From Candidatus Dactylopiibacterium sp. (lineage in GTDB: Bacteria > Pseudomonadota > Gammaproteobacteria > Burkholderiales > Rhodocyclaceae), in assembly GCA_031119555.1 (NCBI GenBank), contig JAVHXQ010000014.1, positions 1 through 63,495 of the forward strand: DNA of 63,495 nucleotides, written 5' to 3'. The notes below the pieces were generated by a model that was not told the origin of the DNA, made no database searches, and saw only the letters and a program-made list of their open reading frames with translations. Below, piece after piece: positions 40,405 through 48,903 of the stretch. The translations under genes and the position numbers were made by a program. Every line of letters begins with the position of its first letter. Positions within the stretch are counted from its first letter, which is position 1.

Positions 40405-40965
40405 TCAGGGCTGGTTGGGGCGCACGACGTTGGAATCTATGCCCTCGGTCAGGAGGCGGGCGCGCATCGCATCCGCCGCTTCGGGCCCGTCGAAGGGCCC
40501 CACACGCACCCTGTAGAACACGCCCTTGTCGGACAGGTCGACGCGTTGAACGTTCGATTCCACGCTCATCAGCGCCAGACGCGCGCGCAGATTGTCGGCG
40601 TCCAGCGGATTCTGGAAGGCGCCAGCCTGCAGGAAGATGCGCGCGGCGGGCGCGGCGGGCTTGCTGACGACGGGCGCGGAAGCCTCTTCGCCGCCCGGCA
40701 GGATCTTGTAGAAATCGAACTTGGGGCGCTCCATCGGCGCATCGCCGGGCTTGCCCGGCAGGGCCACGGGGCCGCTCTGGCCCGCGGGCAGTTCCTGGCC
40801 CACGCGCGGCGCCTGGTCGACCTTGTTCACGAAGGGCTTGGGTCCGAAGATGATGTAGAGCGCCACCGCGGCGGCGATCACGCCACCGATGAGCAGCCCC
40901 ACCAGCACGCCGGCGGCGGTACTGCCACGCTGGGCATGGCGAAGACGGGAGTGACGACGGAGCAT
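40405..40965 (-). CDS. SPOR domain-containing membrane protein
   Basis: A 186-residue bitopic protein. A basic N-terminus and membrane helix (about 17-40, with GVLVGLLIGGVIAAAVAL) are followed by a Pro-rich linker and a C-terminal SPOR domain (about 110-180; FLQAGAFQNPLDADNLRARL and YRVRVGPFDG). SPOR binds denuded septal glycan. In betaproteobacteria this gene commonly sits between argS and dsbA; argS is absent here. Confidence 0.9.
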   Translation of the reverse strand: MLRRHSRLRHAQRGSTAAGVLVGLLIGGVIAAAVALYIIFGPKPFVNKVDQAPRVGQELPAGQSGPVALPGKPGDAPMERPKFDFYKILPGGEEASAPVVSKPAAPAARIFLQAGAFQNPLDADNLRARLALMSVESNVQRVDLSDKGVFYRVRVGPFDGPEAADAMRARLLTEGIDSNVVRPNQP

Positions 40966-40994
40966 TCAGCGAACCTCTGGATAAAGTTGTCTTG

Positions 40995-41000
40995 AGTATA
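40995..41000 (-). promoter_or_regulatory. -10 box for the SPOR-dsbA-SDR operon
   Basis: TATACT on the minus strand, 30 bases before the ATG at 40965, with AGAGG as ribosome binding site. No strong -35. Confidence 0.5.
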
Positions 41001-41098
41001 ACCGCAGCGACGGGCCCGGCCCGCGCGGGTCGCGAGGCGCCACGCGGGGCCGCCGACGCCCGGCGGGCCCAGGCGCGGCGGGTGCGGCCGGGCGGCGC

Positions 41099-41755
41099 TC
41101 AGGTGCGTTGCATGATGGTCGCCACGGCGGCCTCGTAGACTTCGAAGGACTCGCCCTCGCGCCCGATGTCGGCGCCCAGTTCGCGCACCAGGCCATCCGC
41201 CAGCCCGTAGATCCAGCCATGCACCGCCACGTCCTGCCCGCGTGCCCAGGCGTCGCGCACGACCGTGCTTTCGCTCACGTTGAGCGCCTGCTCGACGACG
41301 TTGAGTTCGCACAGCCGGTCGGCGCGCAGCGCCGCGTCGTCGATGCCGCGCAGCCAGAGGCGGTACTTGTCGCGCACGTCCTGCACGTGGCGCAGCCAGT
41401 TGTCGGCGAGCCCCACGCGGATGTCCTCCAGCGCGGCCCGCACGCCGCCGCAGCCGTAATGGCCGACGACGAGGATGTGTCGCACCTGGAGTACGTCCAC
41501 GGCGTATTGCATCACCGACAGGCAGTTCAGGTCGGAGTGCGCGACGACGTTGGCGACGTTGCGATGCACGAAGACTTCGCCTGGCGCCAGCCCGATGATT
41601 TCGTTGGCGGGCACGCGGCTGTCGGCGCAGCCGATCCACAGGAACTCGGGGTTCTGCTGTGCGACCAGACGCGAGAAGTAGGCCGGATCGGCCGCGCGTT
41701 CCTTGTCGGACCAGTCGCGGTTGCGCTCGAGCAGTTCGTTGAGGGAGATCGCCAT
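41099..41755 (-). CDS. can: beta-class carbonic anhydrase
   Basis: A 218-residue zinc enzyme interconverting CO2 and bicarbonate. Zinc ligands C43, H99 and C102 and the Asp-Arg pair D45-R47 are all visible (CADSR, GHYGCGG). The ATG at 41755 is chosen since GGAGG lies 7 bases before it; the upstream GTG adds two residues. It starts 14 bases after rph ends and may share its transcript. This is an uncommon neighbour: rdgB is often found there. Confidence 0.94.
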   Translation of the reverse strand: MAISLNELLERNRDWSDKERAADPAYFSRLVAQQNPEFLWIGCADSRVPANEIIGLAPGEVFVHRNVANVVAHSDLNCLSVMQYAVDVLQVRHILVVGHYGCGGVRAALEDIRVGLADNWLRHVQDVRDKYRLWLRGIDDAALRADRLCELNVVEQALNVSESTVVRDAWARGQDVAVHGWIYGLADGLVRELGADIGREGESFEVYEAAVATIMQRT

Positions 41756-41769
41756 CTTCACGCCTCCGC

Positions 41770-42489
41770 TCAGATCGCCACCGCGGCCTTCTGCAGGCCC
41801 ACAAGGGTCGCGATGCCCTGCTCCGCGAGCCCCAGCAGCACGTCGAGTTCGGCGCGCGTGAAGGGCATGCCTTCGGCCGTGCCCTGCACTTCGACGAAGC
41901 CGCCGGCGCCGGTCATGACGACGTTCATGTCGGTGCCGCAGGCGGAATCCTCGGGGTAGTCGAGGTCGAGCACGGGCTGTCCGTCGAAAACGCCGACCGA
42001 CACCGCGGCCACCCAGTCGCGCAGCGGCGACTGCGCGAGCCGGCCGGCCGCGACGAGGCCCGCGAGCGCGTCGTGCAGCGCCACGCAGGCGCCCGTGATG
42101 GCGGCGGTGCGCGTGCCGCCGTCAGCCTGCAGCACGTCGCAATCGATGGTGATCTGGCGTTCGCCGAGCGCCTTCAGGTCGACCACCGCGCGCAGGCTGC
42201 GGCCGATCAGGCGCTGGATCTCCTGCGTGCGTCCGCTCTGCTTGCCCTTGGCCGCCTCGCGCGCCATGCGGGTGTGCGTGGAACGCGGCAGCATGCCGTA
42301 TTCGGCGGTCACCCAGCCCTCGCCCTTGCCGCGCAGGAAGGGCGGCACGGTCTCCTCGACCGAAGCGGTGCACAGCACGCGCGTGCGGCCGAACTCGACG
42401 AGAACGGAGCCTTCGGCGTGGCAGGTGAAATGGCGCGTGATGCGCACGTCGCGCAGTTGGTCGGCCTGACGGCCTGAGGGTCTGCTCAT
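41770..42489 (-). CDS. rph: ribonuclease PH
   Basis: A 239-residue phosphorolytic 3' exoribonuclease that trims tRNA ends. Signature segments: [11 protein letters not shown] at the start, [36 protein letters not shown] with the phosphate-binding arginine, [18 protein letters not shown] and [17 protein letters not shown]. Length is normal. A TATACA/TACAAT box precedes it at 42527-42534. Confidence 0.96.
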   Translation of the reverse strand: MSRPSGRQADQLRDVRITRHFTCHAEGSVLVEFGRTRVLCTASVEETVPPFLRGKGEGWVTAEYGMLPRSTHTRMAREAAKGKQSGRTQEIQRLIGRSLRAVVDLKALGERQITIDCDVLQADGGTRTAAITGACVALHDALAGLVAAGRLAQSPLRDWVAAVSVGVFDGQPVLDLDYPEDSACGTDMNVVMTGAGGFVEVQGTAEGMPFTRAELDVLLGLAEQGIATLVGLQKAAVAI

Positions 42490-42526
42490 GGTGTGGGGCT
42501 CACTCTTCGGGGGAAATCGAGAGCGG

Positions 42527-42534
42527 ATTGTATA
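42527..42534 (-). promoter_or_regulatory. candidate -10 box for rph
   Basis: TATACAAT on the minus strand (two overlapping -10 registers), about 38 bases before the rph ATG and in the gap after the phosphatase gene. No clear -35. Confidence 0.4.
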
Positions 42535-42573
42535 GGCGTTGGGCGTCGGGCGCGGCGCCCGCCGCCGCGCCGC

Positions 42574-43503
42574 CTACTTGCCCGGATCGAACCTGGAGTA
42601 CTTCTGGATGGCGAGGTTGATCTCGCTGATGGCCTGTTCGATGTCGGCATCGGTGAGCCCGCCCGACTCGCCGGGGCGGGGGCGTGCGAAGCCTTCCATG
42701 CGCGTCGTGATGCCGTCGGCGGGCATCGCCTCGGTCGAGATCGCGGGCCCCTGCGCCTCGGCGTAATCGTCGTGCCAGTGCATCGTGAGGATCGTGAGGT
42801 TGTCGCAGCTCGCGCCGCCCTGGCGCTCGGCCTGATCCATGAGACCGGGCGTGCTGTCGAGGATGTTGGTGCCCGCCAGGTGGGTGTTGAAATCCTCGCT
42901 CGCGAGATTGCCCCACACCCCGTCGGTGCAGATCGCGACGATGTCGTCGGCGAACAGCGGCACGGGCGACGAGAACTCGATCTGCGGCGAATGCGAGCCG
43001 CCCAGGCAGCTGTAGATGCGGTTGCGCGCGGGGTGGCGCGCCGCGGCCTCCTCGTCGATCAGCCCCTGGTCGAGCATCATCTGCAGGCGCGAGTGGTCCT
43101 TGGTCTGCTGCGCGATGCGGCCCCGGCGCAGCAGGTACAGGCGCGAATCGCCCGCATGGGCCCAGAACGCCACGCTCTTCTGGATCAGGCAGGCCACGAT
43201 GGTGGTGCGCGGCGCCTCGGGCAGATTCTTGTCGAAGGCGTAGTCCTGGATGGCCGCGTGCGCGTTGCCCAGGCAGCGCGAGAGGAACATCGCTTCGTCC
43301 TGCACGAGCGGGCGCGCGGCACGCTGGAAAGCTTCCACCACGTACTGCACCGCGATCTGCGCCGCGATCTCGCCATGCAGGTGGCCGCCCATGCCGTCGG
43401 CCACGACGAGCAGCAGGGATTCCCGCGTGTAGCTGTAGGCCACGCGGTCCTGGTTGTTGGGCCGGGCGCCGGGACGGCTTTCCTGATAGATGGTGAACTT
43501 CAT
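42574..43503 (-). CDS. PP2C-family protein serine/threonine phosphatase
   Basis: A 309-residue metal-dependent phosphatase. Motifs in order: RPNNQDR near 17, VVADGMGGH near 36, ARR/GDSR-type AHAGDSRLYLLRRG near 118, AICTDGVWG near 183 and SCDNLTILTMHW near 224. The metal-binding Asp residues are present. It overlaps the kinase gene by 4 bases (ATGA), so the two are an opposing pair. Confidence 0.93.
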   Translation of the reverse strand: MKFTIYQESRPGARPNNQDRVAYSYTRESLLLVVADGMGGHLHGEIAAQIAVQYVVEAFQRAARPLVQDEAMFLSRCLGNAHAAIQDYAFDKNLPEAPRTTIVACLIQKSVAFWAHAGDSRLYLLRRGRIAQQTKDHSRLQMMLDQGLIDEEAAARHPARNRIYSCLGGSHSPQIEFSSPVPLFADDIVAICTDGVWGNLASEDFNTHLAGTNILDSTPGLMDQAERQGGASCDNLTILTMHWHDDYAEAQGPAISTEAMPADGITTRMEGFARPRPGESGGLTDADIEQAISEINLAIQKYSRFDPGK

Positions 43504-44483
43504 GCTTTACCTGTCAGTGCGCGCAAGCGGAGAACGACGCGGCCAAGCAACGTGCCCGGCACCTCGGCGACCGCGGTGCGGGTGCGCGAGACGAGCGCCT
43601 TCTGCAAGGCGTACACGCTCTGCGGCCGACGCAGCGGATCGAGATCGAGACACCAGTCTATGATTTCGAGCAGCTGCGGCGAATACTGACCCGCCCAACG
43701 CTTCGTGGCAGGCTCCAGGAGGTCTTTTTTCAACCGTTCGTCGGAACGCTGCGGGGCGTTGCCCGCGAGGCACGCGTACATCGCCGCGCCGGTGCTGTAG
43801 ATGTCGCTCCAGGGGCCGAGGTGTTCGCGGTCGTTGAACTGCTCGGGCGGCGCGAACCCCGGCGTGTACATCGGCTTGAGCATGGGCTGGTCCTGCGCGA
43901 GCGTCTGGCGCGCGGCGCCGAAGTCGAGCAGCACGGGCGTGCCGTCGTTGCGCAGGTAGATGTTCGAAGGCTTGATGTCCAGATGCAGCAGCTTGTGGGC
44001 ATGCACCTCGCGCAGGCCGTTGAGCATGCGCGTGAACACGCCGCGGATGAAGCGCTCCTTGATCTGCCCCTTGTTGCGCTGGATGTAATCCTGCAGCGTG
44101 CGGCCGCGCTCGAACTGCATGACCATGTAGACCGTGCCGTTGGCGCGGAAGAAGTTCAGCACGCGCACCACGTTGGGATGCATCAGCCGCGCCAGCGACC
44201 GCCCTTCCTCGAAGAAGCACTTCATGCCGTAGCGGAAAGCCGCCTGATGCTCTTCGGCGATCTGCGGTTCGATCTGGTCGCCGCTGCGCAGCGCGAGCGA
44301 GTTGGGGAGATATTCCTTGATCGCGACGGGCTTGTCTTCCTGGTCCGTCGCCAGGTAGACGATCGAGAAGCCACCCAGACTGAGCTGCTGCTCGATCCGG
44401 TACTGCTCCAGCTGGAAGCCGGGTGGCAAGGGGCTATTGACTTGAGGGGGCATGTCTCCGGGCGTTATGATCCGTGTATCCAT
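43500..44483 (-). CDS. serine/threonine protein kinase (non-RD)
   Basis: A 327-residue Hanks-type kinase. The Gly-rich loop is GGFSIVY (37-43), the catalytic lysine K56 (VAIKEYLP), the catalytic loop H167-L-D169-IKPSN174, DFG at 187-189 and APPE at 211-214. HLD replaces HRD, so activation-loop control is probably of the non-RD type. There is no PASTA domain or clear membrane helix, so it is cytosolic. Translationally coupled to the PP2C gene and divergent from yicC. Confidence 0.93.
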   Translation of the reverse strand: MDTRIITPGDMPPQVNSPLPPGFQLEQYRIEQQLSLGGFSIVYLATDQEDKPVAIKEYLPNSLALRSGDQIEPQIAEEHQAAFRYGMKCFFEEGRSLARLMHPNVVRVLNFFRANGTVYMVMQFERGRTLQDYIQRNKGQIKERFIRGVFTRMLNGLREVHAHKLLHLDIKPSNIYLRNDGTPVLLDFGAARQTLAQDQPMLKPMYTPGFAPPEQFNDREHLGPWSDIYSTGAAMYACLAGNAPQRSDERLKKDLLEPATKRWAGQYSPQLLEIIDWCLDLDPLRRPQSVYALQKALVSRTRTAVAEVPGTLLGRVVLRLRALTGKA

Positions 44484-44545
44484 TCAATTCTCGGGGTTTG
44501 GCCTGGCCCTGTAAAGGCGGCCGCCCGGGCTCAGGAAAGATCCCC

Positions 44546-45412
44546 ATGGTATTCAGCATGACCGGTTACGCCGCGCTCTCGCGCGACGTCGGCAACGCCT
44601 CCCTGCAGATCGAGCTGCGGAGCGTGAATTCGCGTTATCTCGATCTGGCCTTCCGCGTCGTCGAGGATCTGCGCTTTGCCGAACCGATCGTGCGCGAACT
44701 GATCAACGGCAGCATTTCGCGCGGCAAGATCGAATGCCGCATGAGCCTGCAGGCCGTGGCGGGCGCCAGCACGGGGCTGGAAATCAATGCCGGCATGCTC
44801 GAACAGCTCGCCGCCGCGCAACAGAAAGTGCAGGCCGCCTTCCCGCAGGCCAAGCCGCTGTCGGTGGGCGAGATCCTGCGCTACCCCGGCGTGCTCGCCG
44901 AGAACGGCCCCGAGGGCGAAGCGCTGGGCGCAGCCATCCAGGCCATTGCGCGCGCCGCGCTCGACGACCTGCGCGCGGCACGCGCACGCGAAGGCGAAAA
45001 GCTCGTTGTCATGCTGCGCGAGCGCGTGGGTCTGATCCGCGAGCGCGTCGCCAGCGCCGCGCCCATCGTGCCGGCCGCCGTGGCCGACTACCGCGAACGG
45101 CTCACGCAGCGCCTGCGCGAAGCCGTCGCGAGCCTCGACGAAGACCGCATCCGCCAGGAAGTCACGCTCTTCGCGCAGCGCGCCGACGTGGCCGAGGAGA
45201 TCACGCGCCTGAACGCCCATCTCGACGAAGTCGAGCGCGTGCTCACCAAGGGCGGCGCGGTCGGCAAGCGCCTCGACTTCCTCATGCAGGAACTCAACCG
45301 CGAAGCCAACACCCTCGGCTCCAAGGCCGTTTCGCCTCAGCTCACCGAGATCTCGGTGGACCTCAAGGTCTATATCGAGCAGATGCGCGAGCAGGTCCAG
45401 AACCTGGAGTAA
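44546..45412 (+). CDS. yicC: YicC family endoribonuclease
   Basis: A 288-residue protein. Opening MVFSMTGYA and the SVNSRYLDLAFR segment are diagnostic, as is the C-terminal GKRLDFLMQELNREANTLGSKA. E. coli YicC has been reported as an RNase acting on RyhB. The start at 44546 has AGGAAAG upstream; a longer frame overlaps the divergent kinase promoter. Followed after 5 bases by gmk, as in many proteobacteria. Confidence 0.95.
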   Translation: MVFSMTGYAALSRDVGNASLQIELRSVNSRYLDLAFRVVEDLRFAEPIVRELINGSISRGKIECRMSLQAVAGASTGLEINAGMLEQLAAAQQKVQAAFPQAKPLSVGEILRYPGVLAENGPEGEALGAAIQAIARAALDDLRAARAREGEKLVVMLRERVGLIRERVASAAPIVPAAVADYRERLTQRLREAVASLDEDRIRQEVTLFAQRADVAEEITRLNAHLDEVERVLTKGGAVGKRLDFLMQELNREANTLGSKAVSPQLTEISVDLKVYIEQMREQVQNLE

Positions 45413-45417
45413 GCACG

Positions 45418-46032
45418 ATGGCCGGCTCGCTCTTCATCGTCGCCGCGCCCTCCGGTGCCGGCAAGACCACGCTCGTGCGCGGCCTGCTGGCGCGCGACGC
45501 GGCCGTCAGCCTGTCGATTTCCTACACCACGCGCGCACCGCGCGAGGGCGAACTCGACGGCGTGGCCTATCACTTCACCGACATCGCCGATTTCCTCGCC
45601 CGGCGCGATGCCGGCGAGTTTCTCGAATGGGCCGAAGTGCATGGCAACTACTACGCGACGTCGCGTCGCTGGCTGGAAGCACAGCTCGCCGCGGGCCGCG
45701 ATGTGCTGCTCGAAATCGACTGCCAGGGCGCGGCCCAGGTCAAGCGCCTGTTCCCCGAGGCGGTGGGGATTTTCATCCTGCCGCCAAGCTTCGCGGAGCT
45801 GGAATCGCGCCTGCGCGGACGCGGCACCGACAGCCCTGAAGTCATCGCGCGCCGCCTTGCCGCCGCGGAGGACGAAATGCGCCAGGTGGAGCACTTCGAC
45901 TACGTTATAATTAACAATGACTTGCGGGTCGCGCTCGACGAGCTGTGCTGCGTGGTGAATGCCGCGCGTTACCGCACGCGCTGCGTGCGGGCCCGCTACC
46001 CTCAAAGTTTTCTCCCTGAAATCCGCAACTGA
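45418..46032 (+). CDS. gmk: guanylate kinase
   Basis: A 204-residue P-loop enzyme phosphorylating GMP to GDP. Walker A is [13 protein letters not shown], the GMP-binding region includes [13 protein letters not shown] and YHFTD, and [14 protein letters not shown] and [13 protein letters not shown] are family signatures. The 3' end has an unusually AT-rich patch (45902-45918) that includes TATAAT. Confidence 0.96.
   Translation: MAGSLFIVAAPSGAGKTTLVRGLLARDAAVSLSISYTTRAPREGELDGVAYHFTDIADFLARRDAGEFLEWAEVHGNYYATSRRWLEAQLAAGRDVLLEIDCQGAAQVKRLFPEAVGIFILPPSFAELESRLRGRGTDSPEVIARRLAAAEDEMRQVEHFDYVIINNDLRVALDELCCVVNAARYRTRCVRARYPQSFLPEIRN
45906..45911 (+). promoter_or_regulatory. possible internal -10 box for rpoZ inside gmk
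   Basis: TATAAT within an AT-rich patch of the gmk coding sequence (codons for Y-V-I-I-N-N), 131 bases before rpoZ. No good -35. It could give independent transcription of rpoZ-spoT. Confidence 0.3.
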
Positions 46033-46042
46033 AGGAACCGCC

Positions 46043-46249
46043 ATGGCCCGCATTACCGTCGAAGACTGCCTGCACAAGATCCCCAATCGCTTCGAGCTGA
46101 CCCTGGCTGCCACCTATCGTGCCCGCCAGCTCACCACCGGCAACACGCCGATGGTCGACGCCGAACGCGACAAGCCCACGGTTGTGGCCCTGCGCGAAAT
46201 CGCCGCGGGCAAGGTCGGCCGCGAGATGCTGACCCGCAACCAGTCCTGA
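46043..46249 (+). CDS. rpoZ: RNA polymerase omega subunit
   Basis: A 68-residue omega subunit that helps assembly of beta-prime and contributes to the ppGpp site 1. [26 protein letters not shown] and [14 protein letters not shown] are unmistakable. The ATG at 46043 follows GAAGGAACC. It sits between gmk and spoT, the standard order. Confidence 0.97.
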   Translation: MARITVEDCLHKIPNRFELTLAATYRARQLTTGNTPMVDAERDKPTVVALREIAAGKVGREMLTRNQS

Positions 46250-46287
46250 CCGGCACCACGGGCACGCACCGTTCTGGAGACCCCGCC

Positions 46288-48555
46288 ATGGAGCCCCGGC
46301 CGCCCGCCACCGCCATGACGCCTCCGCCCCCGGCCGTACTGCTCGGGGCCCACGGTGCCGCCCGCAACGCGGACGAGGACTACGCCGCCGAGCTTGCCGC
46401 GTTCGAGCGCGTGCGGGCGCAGGCGGCACGCTACCTGCGCCCGGACGATCTCGAGCGCCTCGAAGAGGCCTTCGAGCTCTCGCGTGCCTCGCACGAAGGC
46501 CAGTACCGCATCAGCGGCGAGCCTTACGTGTTTCACCCGCTCTCCGTCGCCGAGGTCCTCACGCAGTGGCACCTCGACGTGCAGGCCCTGATCGCCGGCC
46601 TGCTGCACGACGTGATGGAAGACTCCCACGTCGCCAAGGCCGACCTCGAAGCGCGCTTCGGCAAGACGGTCGCCGAACTCGTCGACGGCGTCTCCAAGCT
46701 CGACAAGATCGAGTCGCAGACCTACCAGCAGGCCCAGGCCGAGAATTTCCGCAAGATGTTCCTCGCGATGGCGCGCGACGTGCGCGTCATCCTCATCAAG
46801 CTCGCCGACCGCCTGCACAACATGCGCACGCTGGACGCAGTGCGGCCCGACAAGCGCCGCCGCATCGCGACCGAAACGCTCGAGGTGTTCGCGCCGATCG
46901 CCAACCGCCTCGGCCTCAACACGCTCTACCGCGAGCTGCAGGAACTCTCGTTCAAGAACACCCACCCGATGCGCTTCCGCGTGCTGGGCAACGCGCTGCG
47001 CGCGGTGCGCGGCAACCAGCGCGAGCTCATCACGCGCCTGCTCACGAGCATCCGCGAGCGCATGCCGGCGTGGGGCATCGAGGCCGAGGTCTATGGCCGC
47101 GAGAAGCACCTCTACGGCATCTACCGCAAGATGGTCGACAAGAACCTGTCGTTCGAACAGGTGCTCGACATCTACGGCTTCCGCATCCTCGTGAAGGACA
47201 TCCCCGACTGCTACCGCGCCCTCGGCGCGCTGCACGAGCTCTACAAGCCCGTGCCCGGCAAGATCAAGGATTACATCGCGCTGCCCAAGGCCAACGGCTA
47301 CCAGTCGCTGCACACCACCGTGATCGGCCCCAACGGCCTGCCCGTGGAAGTCCAGATCCGTACCGAGGCCATGCACACCGTGGCCGAATCCGGCGTGGCC
47401 TCGCACTGGCTCTACAAGGACGATTCGATGCAGTCGCTGTCGGATCTCCAGCGCAAGACCCACAACTGGCTGCAGTCGCTGCTCGAACTGCAATCGACCT
47501 CGGGCGACTCGTCGGAATTCTTCGAGCACGTGAAGATCGATCTCTTCCCGGGCGAAGTCTTCGTGTTCACGCCCGCCGGGCAGATCCGCAACCTGCCGCG
47601 CGGCGCCACGGCGGTCGATTTCGCCTACGCCGTGCACACCGACGTGGGCAACCGCTGCGTGGCGTGCCGCATCAACAGCGAGCTGCGCCCGCTGCGCACC
47701 GAACTCAAGAACGGCGACCAGGTGGAGATCACCACCGCCCAGCACGCGCACCCCAACCCGGCCTGGCTCTCCTACGTGCGCACCGGCAAGGCGCGCGCCG
47801 AGATCCGCCACTTCCTCAAGACCGTGCACCAGGAAGAAGCCACCCAGCTCGGCGAACGTCTGCTGGCCCAGGCCATGCGCCAGTTCGGCATGCAGCTCGC
47901 CGACGTGGGCAGCGCCGCCTGGGACCGCTTCCTCAAGGAATTCACGACCCGCTCGCGCGAGGACATCTTCACCGAGATCGGCCTGGGCAAGCGCCTGGCG
48001 GCGATCGTCGGGCGACGCCTGGCCGACCTGCAGGACGAAAAGACGCTGGCCGAGGGGCAGGAGGTCGTGCGTCCGCGCCAGTCGCTGCCCATCCTGATCC
48101 AGAGCGGAGAAGGCATGGCGGTGCAGATGGCCCAGTGCTGCCGGCCTATTCCGGGCGACCCCATCGTGGGACTGCTGCGCAAGGATCAGGGGCTGGAGAT
48201 CCACATGAACGACTGCCCCGTGCTCACGCGCAATCATTCCGCGGAGCGCGACCGCTGGGTCGACGTGGAGTGGGAAGCCGGCTCGGAACGTCTGTTCGAC
48301 GTGGGCATCCGCGTGCTCATCCACCACCGCCGGGGCATCCTCGCGCGCGTGGCGGCCGCCATCGCGGACCAGGACGCCAACATCCAGAACGTGAACATGG
48401 AGAACGAGAACGGTGGCGACACCATCATCCATTTCACGATCCAGGTGAAGAACCGCATCCACCTCGCGCAGATCATGCGCGCGGTGCGCCACATCCCCGA
48501 CGTGGTGCGCATCGTGCGCCATCGCGCCACCGACCGCGCCTTCGAAAAGCGCTGA
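46288..48555 (+). CDS. spoT: bifunctional (p)ppGpp synthetase/hydrolase
   Basis: A 755-residue Rel/SpoT protein. The HD hydrolase domain has HPLSVAEVL and intact H107-D-V-M-E-D, so hydrolysis is likely retained. The synthetase domain carries VYGREKHLYGIYRKM and LPKANGYQSLHTT. TGS (FPGEVFVFTPAG), a helical/zinc-finger region with CCRP and a C-terminal ACT domain (GILARVAAAIADQDANI) follow. The intact HD marks it as SpoT-type rather than RelA. GGAG precedes the ATG. Confidence 0.95.
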   Translation: MEPRPPATAMTPPPPAVLLGAHGAARNADEDYAAELAAFERVRAQAARYLRPDDLERLEEAFELSRASHEGQYRISGEPYVFHPLSVAEVLTQWHLDVQALIAGLLHDVMEDSHVAKADLEARFGKTVAELVDGVSKLDKIESQTYQQAQAENFRKMFLAMARDVRVILIKLADRLHNMRTLDAVRPDKRRRIATETLEVFAPIANRLGLNTLYRELQELSFKNTHPMRFRVLGNALRAVRGNQRELITRLLTSIRERMPAWGIEAEVYGREKHLYGIYRKMVDKNLSFEQVLDIYGFRILVKDIPDCYRALGALHELYKPVPGKIKDYIALPKANGYQSLHTTVIGPNGLPVEVQIRTEAMHTVAESGVASHWLYKDDSMQSLSDLQRKTHNWLQSLLELQSTSGDSSEFFEHVKIDLFPGEVFVFTPAGQIRNLPRGATAVDFAYAVHTDVGNRCVACRINSELRPLRTELKNGDQVEITTAQHAHPNPAWLSYVRTGKARAEIRHFLKTVHQEEATQLGERLLAQAMRQFGMQLADVGSAAWDRFLKEFTTRSREDIFTEIGLGKRLAAIVGRRLADLQDEKTLAEGQEVVRPRQSLPILIQSGEGMAVQMAQCCRPIPGDPIVGLLRKDQGLEIHMNDCPVLTRNHSAERDRWVDVEWEAGSERLFDVGIRVLIHHRRGILARVAAAIADQDANIQNVNMENENGGDTIIHFTIQVKNRIHLAQIMRAVRHIPDVVRIVRHRATDRAFEKR

Positions 48556-48571
48556 CACCGCAGAGACGACC

Positions 48572-48757
48572 ATGCCCTACGTTTCCGAATTCACCCAGTT
48601 CATCAACGGCTGGCTCGACGCTCACCCCGAGGAGCGCGAGGAACAGAAAGCCGGGCGCGCCCTGTGGTGGGACAAGCCCCAGGATCTGCCCACGCGCGAG
48701 GCCTACGCCGAAGCCGGCGTGCCGCAGAAGCCCTATCCGTATTTCTCGCTCGACTGA
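48572..48757 (+). CDS. DUF3460 family small protein
   Basis: A 61-residue soluble protein. MPYVSEFTQFINGWL, ALWWDKPQDL and a PYPYFSLD ending match the small betaproteobacterial DUF3460 family. No function is known to me. It starts 16 bases after spoT and is probably cotranscribed with it. Confidence 0.85.
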   Translation: MPYVSEFTQFINGWLDAHPEEREEQKAGRALWWDKPQDLPTREAYAEAGVPQKPYPYFSLD

Positions 48758-48903
48758 ACCCGCCGACCCGGCGGGCGCCGCGCCGCCCGCCACCGCGTCC
48801 GGCCCGCATCCGCGCCCGCGAGCGGTTGCCAGACTGCCATGGCGGCCTGCCCAGCACCCGGCCCGCCCGCACGCCCCGTCGCCCACCCTGAGTTGCCGCC
48901 CGC

